This document shows, piece after piece, positions 56,401 to 64,000 of a stretch of DNA of 64,000 bases. The stretch is from Manduca sexta (lineage: Eukaryota > Arthropoda > Insecta > Lepidoptera > Sphingidae). The stretch spans positions 11,067,170 to 11,131,169 of the forward strand of contig NC_051134.1 of the NCBI RefSeq assembly GCF_014839805.1. Reading direction: 5' to 3'. How positions within the stretch are numbered: position 1 is the stretch's first letter; each line of letters starts with the position of its first letter. The notes beneath the pieces were generated by a model, which did not search any database, was not told the origin of the DNA, and saw nothing but the letters and a program-made list of their open reading frames with translations. Made by a program: the position numbers and the translations under genes.

Positions 56401-59116
56401 CTGGTGTACCTTATTGAAATAAATAAATAAGTATAAAAATTCGCCAAATTGTCTACTGTAAAGAAAGTGGCGACTGGCAAAAGATACAAGCATCCCCAGA
56501 CAGTCGCCCCAGTCATGCTATATTTCTACTAAGATGTCGGAAATATCTGTATTGACGCTCGGTAAATGGCAATTATCTAACGTATTACATGCAACTTAAC
56601 ATAGCTGACGAATTGACAGAACACCATTGCCTACTCCTAAAAAGAAAACGCATGAAGCTACATAACCTGACTAGAAGAAAAACCTTCGCCATGTTGTATA
56701 ATATGGAATTAACTACATGTACTGATAATATTAACTTTAAAAAGAAAAAGCAAAAGTGGCGCACGCAAAGCAGGGTATTCATTTCCCTGGTCAGGTTAAA
56801 GTATATTTCTTTATTGTTTTAAATGACGAGACGAACTTGCAGTTCGCCTAATGGTAAGCAATACAACCGCCCATAAACAGCAGAAACACCACCCAACACA
56901 TTGAATTACAAAGTATTGTTTGGTATTCCACTGCGTTCGCCATCCTGAGACATGAGGTGTTAAGTCTTATTAGGTGCAGTACTCTGGCTACAATGTATGT
57001 AGAATATAGCTTAACTGGCTGCTAGTATATAGCTATATTCGCATCATGTTTTCGTTTTCATTTTACTGGTCACGCTATAGTGGCTATTCGCGCAATGTTG
57101 CCTTTTCGATTATTTTTTCTGTTCACTAAACCAAATTCATCGTCGGCCGAGAGCTAGATAGATTCCAATCGGGAGTTAATTACTCGATAGTGTCACCTCG
57201 GACAGCGTTTTTACAACGGAATTGAGTTTCGTGCCAGCGTTTGTTTTCATTGGGACAATGTGGTGTTTAAAATGCACGTTTGGAACATTGAAAAGTTTTT
57301 TCTATGGTAAAATTACGACTAATTTCCACATAATACATTAGAATATAGCATACGCTTAAATATTGCAAAAGGAAATTATTTTTATGACAACTGTTTTGTT
57401 ATTTATGATTTATGCAATTAAACATCATAGTTTTGTTACGCACCATCGTAAACTACCAACGATATGAACAAACAAGCTCACAACAATATACTTGGAAACT
57501 TGTAGATATTAACTTGGTCTAGGGACAACCGGTTGGCAATGACGGCATTCAAACTTAAATCTTAACAACTCCCAAATGTCTTGGTACGGTTCCCAAATTG
57601 CCTCTTATCAAGCCATTTGTGCCCATTTGGAAACTCAGATATCCTGCGAAATCTGGATAAGATTTTATGATAGGCCGGCAAAGGACCAAGCAGCTCGGTT
57701 GATATTACGTGAGCTACATCATCTACACAAACCCACAACTCGTGAAAAATTATGGATGCACGCGTGAATAGAAATTTAGAAAATAAATTGCGAGTATCTC
57801 TATAATACAATTTGAATTCTGTCACAAGTGAGCATGCCCTTGCAAATATTATTATGTATGTTATAAAACAAAGTCTCCGGCGTTTGTCTTTTTCTTTGAA
57901 CTCGATATAAGCTCAAAAACAAATAAATGGTTTTCGATGAAATTTGGTATGGAGATAGTTTGAGACTCTGGAAAGGACATAGGATTACATAGTTGCATAT
58001 AGATTATTTATCCTAGAAAAACTCTTTCACACGGAAGAAGCCGCGTGTGTGTATATATGACGTATAATTCAGTAGTTTCTTCTTTAACGTTGGAAGTAAG
58101 ATTTTTTCTAAGTATTATGTGATACGTATCAAAACCCAACAATGTATTTATAGTCTTCTCTATACAAAACCTTTGAAACAGAAAGGTCTTCGGGATCCTT
58201 ATAGGTCAAGGTTTCAACAAAGCAACCATTGCTTTGTACTTTAATCCTTCAAGACCCTGGAAAATAGTTAAGATTTTAATCAGAATAACAATTTTCTATC
58301 ACACGATTGAATTTATACATTACTTAAATACATTAAACTGTTTGTATTGATCAAAGTTCTTTGTTATTATCAAAGTTATCTCGCAAGAAAGGGCTTCAGT
58401 AATCTGGCTATCTGGCATGAATGTGGGAAAGTTGCTATCTAAAATGCTCAATAAAATCCAAATTAGTTAATTGGTCCGATCGACACTGTCTCAGTAGCTG
58501 TTTTTTTTTTATAATTTGCACAGCAATGTGAGTACTTTTTAATTTAAGGAATAATGAAAAAAGTTGTGTAGAATAAAATATAATATCGAAAGTCGTTGCT
58601 TTCTTCAATAGTGTTCCGAATATATATCATTCTGACTGGATAACTGTCAGATTTTTATTTTAATCCAAAACTTCATTGTGATGACGAGCGTGCTGAGAAA
58701 TTATACCGTAATCATGAGAAATTGAGGACTGGGACACTATTCTTCTTATTTCACTTGTCCGCGTACCACTTTAATATGGGGTTAACTATTTTTTTAGTAA
58801 AAAGGTTAACGGAGATTTTTAAAGTATATTTTTAAAAGGATTTTGCTTAGTTTTAATTTTCGCTGTCTACCTAACGACAAGTCCAAGAATGTAGTTTCAA
58901 AATTTTTTGCTATTTCTCACACAGAAAATGAGACATTCACTACAAAATAATAATAGTATTAATTACCTCAGTGGCATTCGGTGTGGTGTTGACGTATCTC
59001 TCGTTCTCGACATCGTAGAATGTGACGTAAAAGTTGTGGAACTCAGTGATGGATGTAGACCGGTTGGACGCTATGGTGGGCCCGAGCTCGTCCAACATCC
59101 TAGCATCGGGATACAC
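32364..59116 (-). CDS. TkR99D: Tachykinin receptor (TkR99D-like GPCR), nine exons, 5' end missing
   Basis: Exons on the minus strand in order: 59116-58967, 46973-46820, 43994-43820, 41221-41066, 39105-39046, 35699-35549, 33754-33558, 33348-33209, 32422-32364. Phases agree at all junctions; 1242 nt code 413 residues plus stop. Visible features are an N-tail with N-glycosylation sites (NRST, NTT, NAT), PWWRQVLW before TM1, [20 protein letters not shown] (TM1), NLSVADAM (TM2), VDRYVAIM (DRY after TM3), a [17 protein letters not shown] loop 3 typical of tachykinin receptors, CWLPFH (TM6) and NPIIYCWMN (TM7). The product is a plasma-membrane, G-protein-coupled receptor for tachykinin-related neuropeptides. 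The exon with the initiator ATG was not found; upstream sequence ends in phase 0. The first intron seen (46974-58966) holds the nested gypsy/Jockey insertion. Confidence 0.87.
32430..33155. other. TkR99D intron between the tail exons
   Basis: AT-rich, no other feature recognised; short plus-strand frames look random. Confidence 0.4.
33209..33348 (-). CDS. TkR99D: TkR99D exon: cytoplasmic tail
   Basis: Acceptor TTTTGCATAG. Encodes [17 protein letters not shown], with helix 8 and a Cys pair suitable for palmitoylation, then a basic, Ser-rich stretch ([14 protein letters not shown]). A gtaaga donor follows; without splicing it would read on to a stop 19 codons later. Confidence 0.8.
33558..33754 (-). 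CDS. TkR99D: TkR99D exon: TM6-TM7
   Basis: Acceptor GTCCGCAG, donor gtaagt. Encodes [20 protein letters not shown], then [20 protein letters not shown] with the NPxxY-type motif, ending in WMNS and a split Lys codon. Confidence 0.9.
33882..34218 (+). repeat. tRNA-derived SINE, copy D, full length
   Basis: Closely similar to copy A. The word TATGAGTTAGGGCTGG occurs just before (33866-33881) and just after (34219-34234), a 16-bp target-site duplication. It lies in the TkR99D intron before the TM6-TM7 exon. Confidence 0.87.
34240..34655. other. TkR99D intron, nothing recognised
   Basis: AT-rich intron. Confidence 0.35.
34660..34856 (+). repeat. Dispersed ~190-bp repeat, copy 2
   Basis: From TAAAACAAAGTCCCCCTTTCG through GAAATTTGGTATGGAGATAG to GTGGGCGAAGCCGCG; the same family as 18826-19035 (reverse), 39285-39425 and 57865-58055. 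Confidence 0.6.
35549..35699 (-). CDS. TkR99D: TkR99D exon: TM5 and intracellular loop 3
   Basis: Acceptor AATTGCAG, donor gtaaga. Encodes [19 protein letters not shown], then [20 protein letters not shown] and VKSKRR, the most diagnostic segment for TkR99D identity. Confidence 0.9.
35740..37190. other. TkR99D intron, nothing recognised
   Basis: Part of the intron between the exons ending at 39046 and starting at 35699. AT-rich. Confidence 0.35.
37199..38572 (+). mobile_element. Candidate TIR-bounded element carrying the [15 protein letters not shown] gene
   Basis: The left edge (GTCGACA near 37200) and the inverse of the right edge (GTCAACACG, complement of 38558-38566) start similar tracts of 90-110 bp. 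These share blocks in the same order and end in a perfect 15-bp inverted pair, AAAGTTTGCTTTTGT at 37296-37310 and its complement at 38463-38477. The broken gene lies between them. This suggests a cut-and-paste unit with long terminal repeats; no target duplication was defined. Confidence 0.5.
37511..38259 (+). pseudogene. Degenerate copy of an uncharacterised, transposon-associated arthropod protein
   Basis: Translation from 37511 gives [11 protein letters not shown], a stop, then [16 protein letters not shown] and a region to a second stop near 37721. After a gap the same gene type resumes at about 37822 with [20 protein letters not shown], a third stop near 37956, and then [38 protein letters not shown] and a terminal stop at 38257-38259. 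I recognise this order (an N-terminal KCKHD...FCxxCGE motif and a C-terminal GERFHQD motif) from many intronless, multi-copy genes of unknown function in arthropods and cnidarians. The middle is deleted and three stops interrupt it, so it is dead. It lies in a TkR99D intron in the opposite orientation. Confidence 0.7.
38793..38947 (+). repeat. CACTGC-end MITE, copy 2
   Basis: CAGTGGCGAAAGGTGAATTT at the left and GACCCTCTGCCACTGCAGTG at the right are the family ends. The body shares TCGAAAGGGAACACGAC with the 26434 copy in reverse. Confidence 0.6.
39046..39105 (-). CDS. TkR99D: TkR99D 60-nt exon: extracellular loop 2
   Basis: Acceptor TATTTCGCAG, donor gtaagt. Encodes [19 protein letters not shown]; the Cys is the loop 2 partner of the loop 1 Cys, and CFxEWPDG is typical of tachykinin receptors. 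Confidence 0.86.
39285..39425 (+). repeat. Dispersed ~190-bp repeat, copy 3, decayed
   Basis: Shares GAAATTTGGTATGAAGATAA, GAGACTCTGGGAAGG and GGCTACTTTTTATGGG with copies 2 and 4. Confidence 0.5.
39430..40190. other. TkR99D intron, nothing recognised
   Basis: AT-rich intron. Confidence 0.35.
40195..40470 (+). repeat. Two tandem copies of a dispersed repeat
   Basis: The order CCAATAGATTGTCGAATGACG, GTTGACACAATTACACCGGC, GATATATACAGGCTGATCCC is followed by a second run, CCAATAGAATGCCCAATGACG, GTCGACACAATTATGTCGGC, GATATATACAAGCTGATTCC. The unit is about 120 bp and the family is that of 12929-13165. Confidence 0.65.
40475..40975. other. TkR99D intron, nothing recognised
   Basis: No supported feature. 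Confidence 0.35.
41066..41221 (-). CDS. TkR99D: TkR99D exon: loop 2 and TM4
   Basis: Acceptor TTTTCTACAG, donor gtaaga. Starts [16 protein letters not shown] directly after DR, then a TM4 with [15 protein letters not shown] and an extracellular FLPDGNVR segment. Confidence 0.88.
41423..41820. mobile_element. TIR-bounded MITE (Tc1/mariner-like), copy 2
   Basis: Ends CAGGGCCATTTTGACGTTGC and GCAATGTCAAAATGACGCTG are near-perfect inverse complements, with TA on both sides (41421-41422 and 41821-41822). It shares body sequence (GGCACAATGTCAGCAAAGG) with 20922-21323. Confidence 0.8.
41830..43370. other. TkR99D intron, AT-rich
   Basis: A short fragment at about 42705-42745 (CTGATGGTAAGCGGACTGGAG) belongs to the repeat family of 12929-13165. 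Nothing else recognised. Confidence 0.35.
43820..43994 (-). CDS. TkR99D: TkR99D exon: TM2-TM3
   Basis: Acceptor TTTCTTGCAG, donor gtgagt. Encodes [34 protein letters not shown] (loop 1 Cys for the disulfide) and TM3 ending AISVDR, the first half of the DRY motif. Confidence 0.9.
44046..44304. repeat. Foldback MITE with CCCGTATTCA ends
   Basis: Starts CCCGTATTCACAAAC and ends GTTTATGAATACGGG, an inverse match with one difference over 15 bp. The body contains TGTGATAGTAAGTCTGTTTTTC and CTGTGATTGGCTAAT, also seen in the element at 45880-46098. Confidence 0.7.
44750..44925 (-). repeat. tRNA-derived SINE, copy F, decayed fragment
   Basis: Reverse-oriented body fragment (TATTGTCCACTGCTGAGCAT, GAGAATTCTCAGGTATATAGG, GATGTTTTCTTTCAC) lacking the promoter boxes. 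Confidence 0.6.
45150..45484 (-). repeat. tRNA-derived SINE, copy E, full length
   Basis: Minus-strand copy running from GCGGCGATAGCCTAGTTGG (complement of 45462-45480) to the ATTATTATTAAT tail at about 45150. The B box is the complement of GGATTTGAACC near 45418. It is 1.2 kb from the next receptor exon. Confidence 0.82.
45811..46207. mobile_element. CACTGC-end MITE, copy 3, with a second foldback element inside
   Basis: The outer ends (ACAGTGGCGTAGGC at 45811 and TTCGCCACTGCAACAG at 46190) and flanking bodies match the family at 38793. Between about 45875 and 46098 a different palindromic unit interrupts it. That unit has a perfect 21-bp inverted pair (45919-45939 and 46074-46094) and a perfect inner 23-bp pair (45966-45988 and 46015-46037). 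Confidence 0.65.
46330..46460 (+). repeat. Dispersed repeat fragment shared with 56822-56990
   Basis: GACGAGACGAAGAAGG, ATCACGACCGCTCATTAAC and GAATTACAAAGCCCTGTTCGG parallel GACGAGACGAACTTGC, ACAACCGCCCATAAAC and GAATTACAAAGTATTGTTTGG at 56824-56920. Confidence 0.55.
46820..46973 (-). CDS. TkR99D: TkR99D exon: TM1
   Basis: Acceptor CTTTTGTCCAG, donor gtatag. Encodes [15 protein letters not shown], a hydrophobic TM1 with GNLVVIW, and [13 protein letters not shown] (loop 1). Confidence 0.88.
47265..47485 (+). repeat. Dispersed repeat fragment with a reverse B-box-like motif
   Basis: Contains GGGGTAGACATAGG and TCCCATGATGTGATAG (also near 26035-26098), then GGGATTCGAACCCAG, whose complement resembles a pol III B box. 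No folded tRNA could be built. Confidence 0.45.
47490..48260. other. TkR99D intron, nothing recognised
   Basis: AT-rich. The 66-codon frame at 47952 is likely chance. Confidence 0.35.
48271..48595 (+). repeat. Gypsy 5' LTR, left part (interrupted)
   Basis: Identical to 55364-55688 except one base. The last 10 bases TCAATAAATC (48586-48595) are the target site duplicated by the LINE and reappear at 54429-54438. A TATAAAT-type motif (near 48564) and AATAAA at 48588 would serve the LTR promoter and polyadenylation. Confidence 0.9.
48596..49415 (+). promoter_or_regulatory. Jockey element 5' UTR with twin hairpins
   Basis: This leader must hold the internal promoter of the element. The 16-base word CCGAGTACCTGCTCGG occurs twice (48663-48678 and 48698-48713) and each can fold into a five-base-pair stem with a TACCTG loop. 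CA-rich at the very start, GC-rich after. Confidence 0.6.
49416..51219 (+). pseudogene. Jockey ORF1 (nucleic-acid-binding, gag-like), two frameshifts
   Basis: Starts [15 protein letters not shown]; a Ser, Pro and Asp-rich low-complexity region follows, then [13 protein letters not shown], a conserved region with [13 protein letters not shown], and three zinc knuckles: [27 protein letters not shown] and [16 protein letters not shown] (the third spans a frameshift). Frame 0 passes to frame 2 at a T5 run (50091-50095) and to frame 1 at a G4 run (50703-50706); no nonsense codon interrupts the composite frame. The product would bind element RNA and chaperone target priming. The end TAA overlaps the ORF2 start. 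Confidence 0.85.
51219..54150 (+). pseudogene. Jockey ORF2 (endonuclease and reverse transcriptase), seven frameshifts
   Basis: The composite frame encodes an apurinic-type endonuclease ([16 protein letters not shown] with the catalytic Glu, [18 protein letters not shown] with the catalytic His), then reverse transcriptase ([54 protein letters not shown] with the catalytic pair, [11 protein letters not shown]) and a thumb/C-terminal region ending AASPVLRPF. Shifts occur at T6 51279-51284, C5 51501-51505, G4 51640-51643, GG 52141-52142, C4 52394-52397, G4 52891-52894 and A4 53458-53461. No nonsense codon or missing catalytic residue was seen in the composite frame. As written the protein cannot be made. 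Confidence 0.87.
54151..54405 (+). other. Jockey 3' UTR
   Basis: About 255 bp between the ORF2 stop and the poly(A) tail, ending ACGTAAGACAGGATC. No polyadenylation hexamer directly before the tail. Confidence 0.6.
54439..54509 (+). repeat. Gypsy 5' LTR, right part
   Basis: The 71 bases after the LINE complete the 396-bp LTR and equal 55689-55759. It ends CCCTACA and is followed by the primer-binding region from 54510. Confidence 0.9.
54510..54527 (+). other. Probable primer-binding site of the gypsy element
   Basis: TTTGGTGACCCCGACGTG directly follows the LTR, where minus-strand DNA synthesis is primed by a tRNA. The tRNA was not assigned. Confidence 0.5.
54528..54791 (+). pseudogene. Gypsy gag, N-terminal fragment
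   Basis: The frame from the ATG at 54528 encodes [20 protein letters not shown], then a conserved [14 protein letters not shown] and [20 protein letters not shown] segment typical of the start of insect gypsy-type Gag. At about 54762 it runs into integrase-derived sequence in another frame and stops. The rest of gag and nearly all of pol are deleted. Confidence 0.75.
54764..55351 (+). pseudogene. Gypsy integrase C-terminal fragment
   Basis: After the deletion junction a different frame reads [39 protein letters not shown] and later [13 protein letters not shown] and [10 protein letters not shown], the end of an LTR-retrotransposon integrase, with stop TGA at 55349-55351. The DDE core is absent. 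Confidence 0.8.
55352..55363 (+). other. Polypurine tract of the gypsy element
   Basis: GGGGGGGAG just before the 3' LTR is the usual plus-strand priming site. Confidence 0.65.
55364..55759 (+). repeat. Gypsy 3' LTR, intact
   Basis: 396 bp, TG...CA ended, with AACT target duplication following. Chance minus-strand frames in it recur exactly in the 5' LTR. Confidence 0.92.
55765..56190. other. TkR99D intron, nothing recognised
   Basis: AT-rich intron. Confidence 0.35.
56194..56345 (+). repeat. tRNA-derived SINE, copy G, 5' truncated
   Basis: Starts in the SINE body (GTTCTCTATAGGAATTTCG), closely similar to copies A and D, and ends in (TTA)n. AAAAATGTTAA occurs on both sides (near 56180 and 56347), consistent with a target duplication from incomplete reverse transcription. 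Confidence 0.78.
56822..56990 (+). repeat. Dispersed repeat fragment shared with 46330-46460
   Basis: GACGAGACGAACTTGCAG, CGCCTAATGGTAAGCAATAC and CATCCTGAGACATGAGG; a repeat style I recall as common in moths. Confidence 0.5.
57000..57860. other. TkR99D intron, nothing recognised
   Basis: Two overlapping frames near 57562-57825 on opposite strands show no recognisable similarity. Confidence 0.35.
57865..58055 (+). repeat. Dispersed ~190-bp repeat, copy 4
   Basis: Starts AAAACAAAGTCTCCGGCG, contains GAAATTTGGTATGGAGATAG and TGAGACTCTGGAAAGG, and ends GGAAGAAGCCGCGTGTG. Confidence 0.6.
58060..58960. other. TkR99D intron, nothing recognised
   Basis: AT-rich intron just after the N-tail exon (minus strand). 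Confidence 0.35.
58967..59116 (-). CDS. TkR99D: TkR99D exon: extracellular N-terminal tail
   Basis: Acceptor TGTCTCCAG, donor gtaatt, 50 codons in phase 0. Encodes [20 protein letters not shown] and ends [11 protein letters not shown], with three potential N-glycosylation sites. Identity rests on clean splicing into the PWWRQ exon. Confidence 0.72.
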
Positions 59117-59119
59117 CTG

Positions 59120-62100
59120 GAGACAATGGACAAACATAATTATTATGTTTTATCCTTTTTTGTCTGTTTTAATTTTCTACTTATATATAAACAACCTAGG
59201 ATAACAAGTAAGAATACGTAAAAAGCAAAAAAGTTGCGATCCACGTCTAACGCTAACAAAAAACACGGAGCGTGAAGTAATTTTAGCAAGCTTTGGAAAA
59301 TATTTTTTGCCGGAATTAATCAAATACTACAAATCCGTCTGCATAATTAACTGCGAGCAAATATTAGAATTGATCATCAATTTGAATGTCAGAATTGTTT
59401 AATTTATAAACAACGAACATTTGTATGCCAGACATTACGTCAGGAGTTGGTCGCACTCGGCACTTTGTTTCGGGGGACAGTTTTTGTTGCTAGCGGTACG
59501 AAGACTAAGGAAGAAACTTCACGGAATATATGAATGAGTTTTTGTCGGACAATCTGCCAACTGCAGTTCCATTTGCTTACGTTCAGTTTTATGAGAAATG
59601 AGTAGTCGTCACATTTTTCTTCCGACCCTATTGGGTTTTTAGTACTAGAGCTCTTGAGTCGGTTTGTACCTAGAATGTAGATAATGATTTAATTTTATGT
59701 AATACATTTATCAGATTTTATAGGAATTGGGGACAAGGATTTGATCCTTTCTAATTTCGTCCATATTGCAGACCTTGGAAGCCTTCTTGGAAACTTTCAG
59801 TTATTAAAAAAGGTAAGAAGATATTTCGCGGGTTTTTAGAAATTTCGTCCGGCGTAGAATGAGCTAAATTAAGAATATCTGTCATCATAATGGCCTTAAC
59901 AAGATCTTTTCGAAATTTTCCAAGATTTATGTAGCGGAATTACCTTTTAATAATTGTTGGGTATTTAAAAATCTTTATTTCTAAGTCCGTACAGTTTAGA
60001 CCGTACGATTCTAGCAAGTTTTTATCTGATGTCTCAGAGAATCAACGTAATGTACCTACATATTATCTTGACCCGTATCAAAGGGAGGCGTAACCAGCGT
60101 CTCTTGAGTCTGGCAGTGGATAAAGCATGGAGGAACAATATAAAGCAAATACCTCTTTATCTGAAACCCGACGATTACAATTCTTCATGTAAGTTGTTCG
60201 CCCGTTTATCAAGGATCCCTCTGTCACTAAGTAAATTGAAACTCGTTTTTCCTTATGTTATACGAAAGAACTTGGAGTGTAGGGATTTTCTTATATAGAG
60301 AATAAATTTCTTAAATACGTTGGATGGAATAAACTAAAAGGTGTTAATGTGTTGACTGATAGTTACTAGTGTATACTGTGCATCGCCTGTCAGAATTTAT
60401 TAAATAGAAGAAATATGAAGAGTTTACAGAAGGAAATTCAAGAAATCCCAATTAAAAGGAATAAAATAATTGAAAGCTTTTGGCTGTCAGTTCCATGGAA
60501 TCAGTTCGATATTTATGTAAATTCTTATAGACAGAATAGAGCAGTAGTGTAAATAAACCCGACCTTCAATTAAAACAATCAAATTGAAAATAGATATTTG
60601 TTGTGAAATTGTAAATTGCGTTTTGTTTATACCGTAATACTTTACAAGATAATTGTTTGAAGTTTAGAGCCAGCTCCACATTCTCGATAGAACTATATGA
60701 GCGACATTGATCATGAGTGTGTCGAAGCAGTATAAGTCACTATTCGCATTGTCTCGCGTATGTACTCATATTGTTACTGTTCCGAGTCGAGAGGATTAAA
60801 GTTTCCTGGGAAGTTTGGTGTTCATATTATGAAACCAAATAATTGTAATAGGTAGTGGCACATACTATAGAGGCAGATTGTTTTAACTTGTCTCAGAGCG
60901 GATCCAAAGTACAATCGTGCTAGTCAAGAGTGTAGAGGACCGTGCTTCCCAAGCCCTGGCGAAAATTTAGAGAGTTAAATTGTAATATTTATGTCAATGT
61001 TATTTGTAGATGTAATCAGTTCTAGTGAAGAGATGATAGGTGCTATATATAGCTATATATTCTGGTAAAAATATTATGTTATTTTTGTACATTTTAAACA
61101 TATTTTATAGTTTGGGTACATGTCCTAGTGTGTGACAAGTTTATTGAAATAAAATTATTTTACGGATTTTATTGTCTTGAATTCTGACACTGGCATGTGA
61201 GATCATTTTGCGTAGATCGGACAGTTAACAGCTAAAAAAATAAATATAATTGTAAAATGTAGGTAGGTATTGTAACTCTGAGCATTCGGACGACCAACAC
61301 CTTAATATCCTCAAAGTCTTTCCTCCAAAGACTTCGAAACGTCGAGAGAAAAGTATAATATGAAAAAAACCGCGGTATAATTCGAAAAATAGTTTATATA
61401 TTATCTCTATTTTCGTCCGCGAATATATTTAGACTTTAACAAGATATGTATTAAACCTAAAGCCGATGATGGCAAAACCACGTTCCCTATACAGTATACT
61501 TGTCACCAACATGTCCAACACAATTTCCCGTAAAAATACGTGTCAATACGTTCAGGCCAGGGTTAATGGAGGAAATTTAAACCGATAATGAGATAGCGGG
61601 GCGTGTCGACGTCGAACGTCAGAATATGTGCAAACACTGAGCGGATTCGACGCGATAAAGCGTCCACGTTCATTAACGAACGTGTGGCGCTGCTCCGCTA
61701 GCCTTCAATGTTTTTAGATTAGGCATTGTGGATTGATGAAATTTTTGTATCAACATCGGTAACGAGAATTAAAGCTATTTTATTATTATTCTCTTAGTTT
61801 TTTTTTTTATTTTAATAGATAAAATGGTCATAGATTGTAATGGCTAAAATAAAAAAAATATAAGTATAGAGTTTTATGGAATTGTTAGTTAAGGCTCTTT
61901 GGTTATCACGTCCTAATGGTGGTGTTAAATTAGGTGGAGACCAACTTTCTGTTGCTTAGGTATAATAGTACAAGTATCACATTCAGTACTTTCTTTATTA
62001 TACTATGACTTAATCTACTTAATAAAATATAAATTGATTTAACTTTTATACATATACTTGTCTATTTCTAGTATGCATAATATAATATACGAGCTTTCTA

Positions 62101-63880
62101 TACTTCTGGCAAAACTCAAAAGCTAATCAGTTTAAAGCAACAATTCTACGCCAGGCTTTTCCATAAGGTCAGTCGTGCTTGTGCAAGACGACTATTGAAT
62201 ACAAATATTTTACTAAAATAAAAGAAACTACCCAAAATCACTAGAATACTGACTGTATACGAATAAAATCGTCCATGTAATTGTGAATACTTTTTATTTC
62301 AACATTAAATGCAATTACGTTTTAGATATTTAAATATTATCCGACTCTTAATAAAATAATGACCCATTCCAAAATTGCCAATTTGTGGGAATCGTCAAAC
62401 AATCAATTTCTGTTTGCGACCTTTTAGATTTTTTCCTTTTTTTGTCATGCTATAGGTTTCATTTTTTACCTGTCATTAATAAGCTCAATTTTATAGCAAC
62501 TTCAAAAAAAAGGTAGCAAACAAAAATTAGTTTACGACGACTGCCGCAAATTAACAATTTAGAAATAGGTCATTATTTTATTAAAAGTGCGTTATATCAG
62601 CGAACTCACGTTGTGGCCCGAAATACCATAATTAAGACGTCTTTGTGGTTACAAAAAAGGTTGAATACGGTTGGTTTGACGGTATACCGTAACCCGTTAA
62701 CAACTCGGTTGGTATTGGTTCGTAAAATCTGTATTAAATTAATGCTACGGTTACAGTATTGTGCGGTTAATTGACTCAGTGGTTTACGGGCTGTTTATTT
62801 ATGATATTTGATAATAATTATTAGTCAGGCTGTATTTAATTACCAGAATGGTTACTAAAATTTATGTGTTCTGAATTCCACAAAAGGGTGTAGAGTTTAC
62901 TGTTTTTTGTATTTGTGCTCGATGTAATGATAGCCTATGTTTCTCATCGCGAGAAGGCTATTGGAAAATAATTCCACGAATAACAAATACACCCGAATAA
63001 GCACTGAACACTCGTATTCTTGGCTATTCGTCTGTATTCAGCAAGTTTCAATATTAGAGGTAAGAGTTTAAAGATCTGCACACTAAACCTACTGGCCCCT
63101 AGCCCATATTTTTCTTCAGTCGAAGAGAGACTGCCGTGGAGCTGTTTGAAACTTATATTTACTTTGCTGCGCAGCGTACATTTACAGTAGCCCCCAGCCT
63201 CGTCGTATCCGTTTTAATTATAGAATGTAGACCGAATCCCTTTTTTTTGACAGCGACATAGAGCTATATTTTGTATTTTTTTGCAAATCGAGTATTAGGT
63301 TTTTCATTCCTATGACAGAATATTTTGTATTACTTTTCTTTTTATCTGTCCGTTAGAGGTAGGCATAATCTATTCCTGGATCCTAGGGAAAGCCTAATTT
63401 AAAATTACTGCTCCGGATACTCAGGAAAAGTAAAAGACAATCGGCTCGAGGACATGTATCCATGGCTATGAATAAGTTAATAAGTAAAAGACAATGGGAG
63501 ATGTGGTTCTCGGAATTTTGATCCCACCTTTGAACTTAGCGTTTCAACGAGCTTCGTTCCGGGGTTAGTATGTATACATCTTATAAAACAGGCCGACATA
63601 ATACTAACGACCCTCGATTGCAACTGGTCGCGTTACTCTATATTTGGACATTAAACTTACTAGAGCCAGTATAGCCGCTACATCGTGTTAGGAAAAATTA
63701 GGTACGATTTCGACCTCCGCCAATTTCCTTTACAAATATTATCTATTCTGAAACGGGTTTCGTTCGAGATTGGATGTTCTGAAAATTCCTTGGCCATCTC
63801 ACGTTGCCTTAATAAATCGTGTTCTACAAATTGTACTTGATTGTGGGTGTGATAGGTTTTTTGAATATCACTCTTCCCCG
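59120..63880. other. Upstream intron or flank of TkR99D
   Basis: No first exon with a signal-like or start-containing segment in phase 0 was found. An 89-codon plus-strand frame at 60029-60298 is unrecognised. The sequence is mostly AT-rich. Confidence 0.3.
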
Positions 63881-63907
63881 TCAAAATATACCTATACTAT
63901 TATATGA

Positions 63908-64000
63908 AGCTGGGCCCTTATTCTGTATGATAGTGTAAACGCGTAACGCGGCCGTATCATGTTATCTTCGAGTAATGTGCGTGGAATGGTATTCTGTAAG
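63908..64000 (+). repeat. Possible start of a foldback MITE cut by the window end
   Basis: GGGCCCTTATTCTGTATGATAG begins here and a related word, GGTATTCTGTAAG, closes the window. It resembles the CCCGTATTCA-type foldback elements, but only one side may be present. Confidence 0.3.

Noticed and set aside
60029..60298. 89-codon plus-strand frame starting MSQRINVMYLH
   Set aside because: No recognisable family, no splice or promoter support, and AT-rich codon use typical of chance frames here.

Overview
The window looks like a lepidopteran (moth or butterfly) nuclear genome contig. It is AT-rich, the genes have many small exons with GT-AG introns, and the rest is filled with repeats of a lepidopteran style: a tRNA-derived SINE, short foldback DNA transposons, a Jockey-type LINE and a Ty3/gypsy LTR element. 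No bacterial, organellar or CRISPR-type features are seen. The lepidopteran assignment is inference from repeat style and protein similarity recalled from memory; no search was run.

Two host genes can be reconstructed, both on the minus strand. (1) A complete USP1-like deubiquitinase occupies 16678 to 9825 in nine coding exons (1833 nt, 610 aa) with Cys, His and Asp boxes intact. A decayed tandem copy of its last coding segment lies just downstream. (2) A tachykinin receptor of the TkR99D type runs from 59116 down to 32364 in nine exons (1242 nt, 413 aa in the window). It covers the extracellular tail, TM1-TM7 and the C-terminal tail; the first coding exon lies outside the window or was not recognised. 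A possible third gene on the minus strand is represented only by a CpG-rich putative first exon near 3.7-3.9 kb.

Mobile DNA dominates the rest. Two nearly identical elements of about 990 bp sit in opposite orientation at 657-1650 and 22615-23605, each with its own perfect 8-bp target duplication, bracketing USP1. A TTAA-flanked element at 28628-28954 is a perfect 138-bp-arm hairpin. Around 37.2-38.6 kb an intronless, broken gene of an uncharacterised arthropod family (N-terminus MAPRKCKHD) lies between long imperfect inverted repeats, suggesting a DNA-type mobile unit. In the large TkR99D intron an internally deleted gypsy element (48271-55759) has a 5.8-kb Jockey LINE (48596-54428) inserted into its 5' LTR; both target-site duplications can be read. 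The Jockey ORFs carry nine single-base frameshifts, eight in mononucleotide runs of four to six and one at a GG pair, with no nonsense codon, which suggests either slippage decay or uncorrected long-read error.

The remaining sequence is AT-rich non-coding DNA with many degraded repeat copies. The two genes have unrelated roles (ubiquitin removal in DNA repair, neuropeptide signalling) and simply lie near each other.
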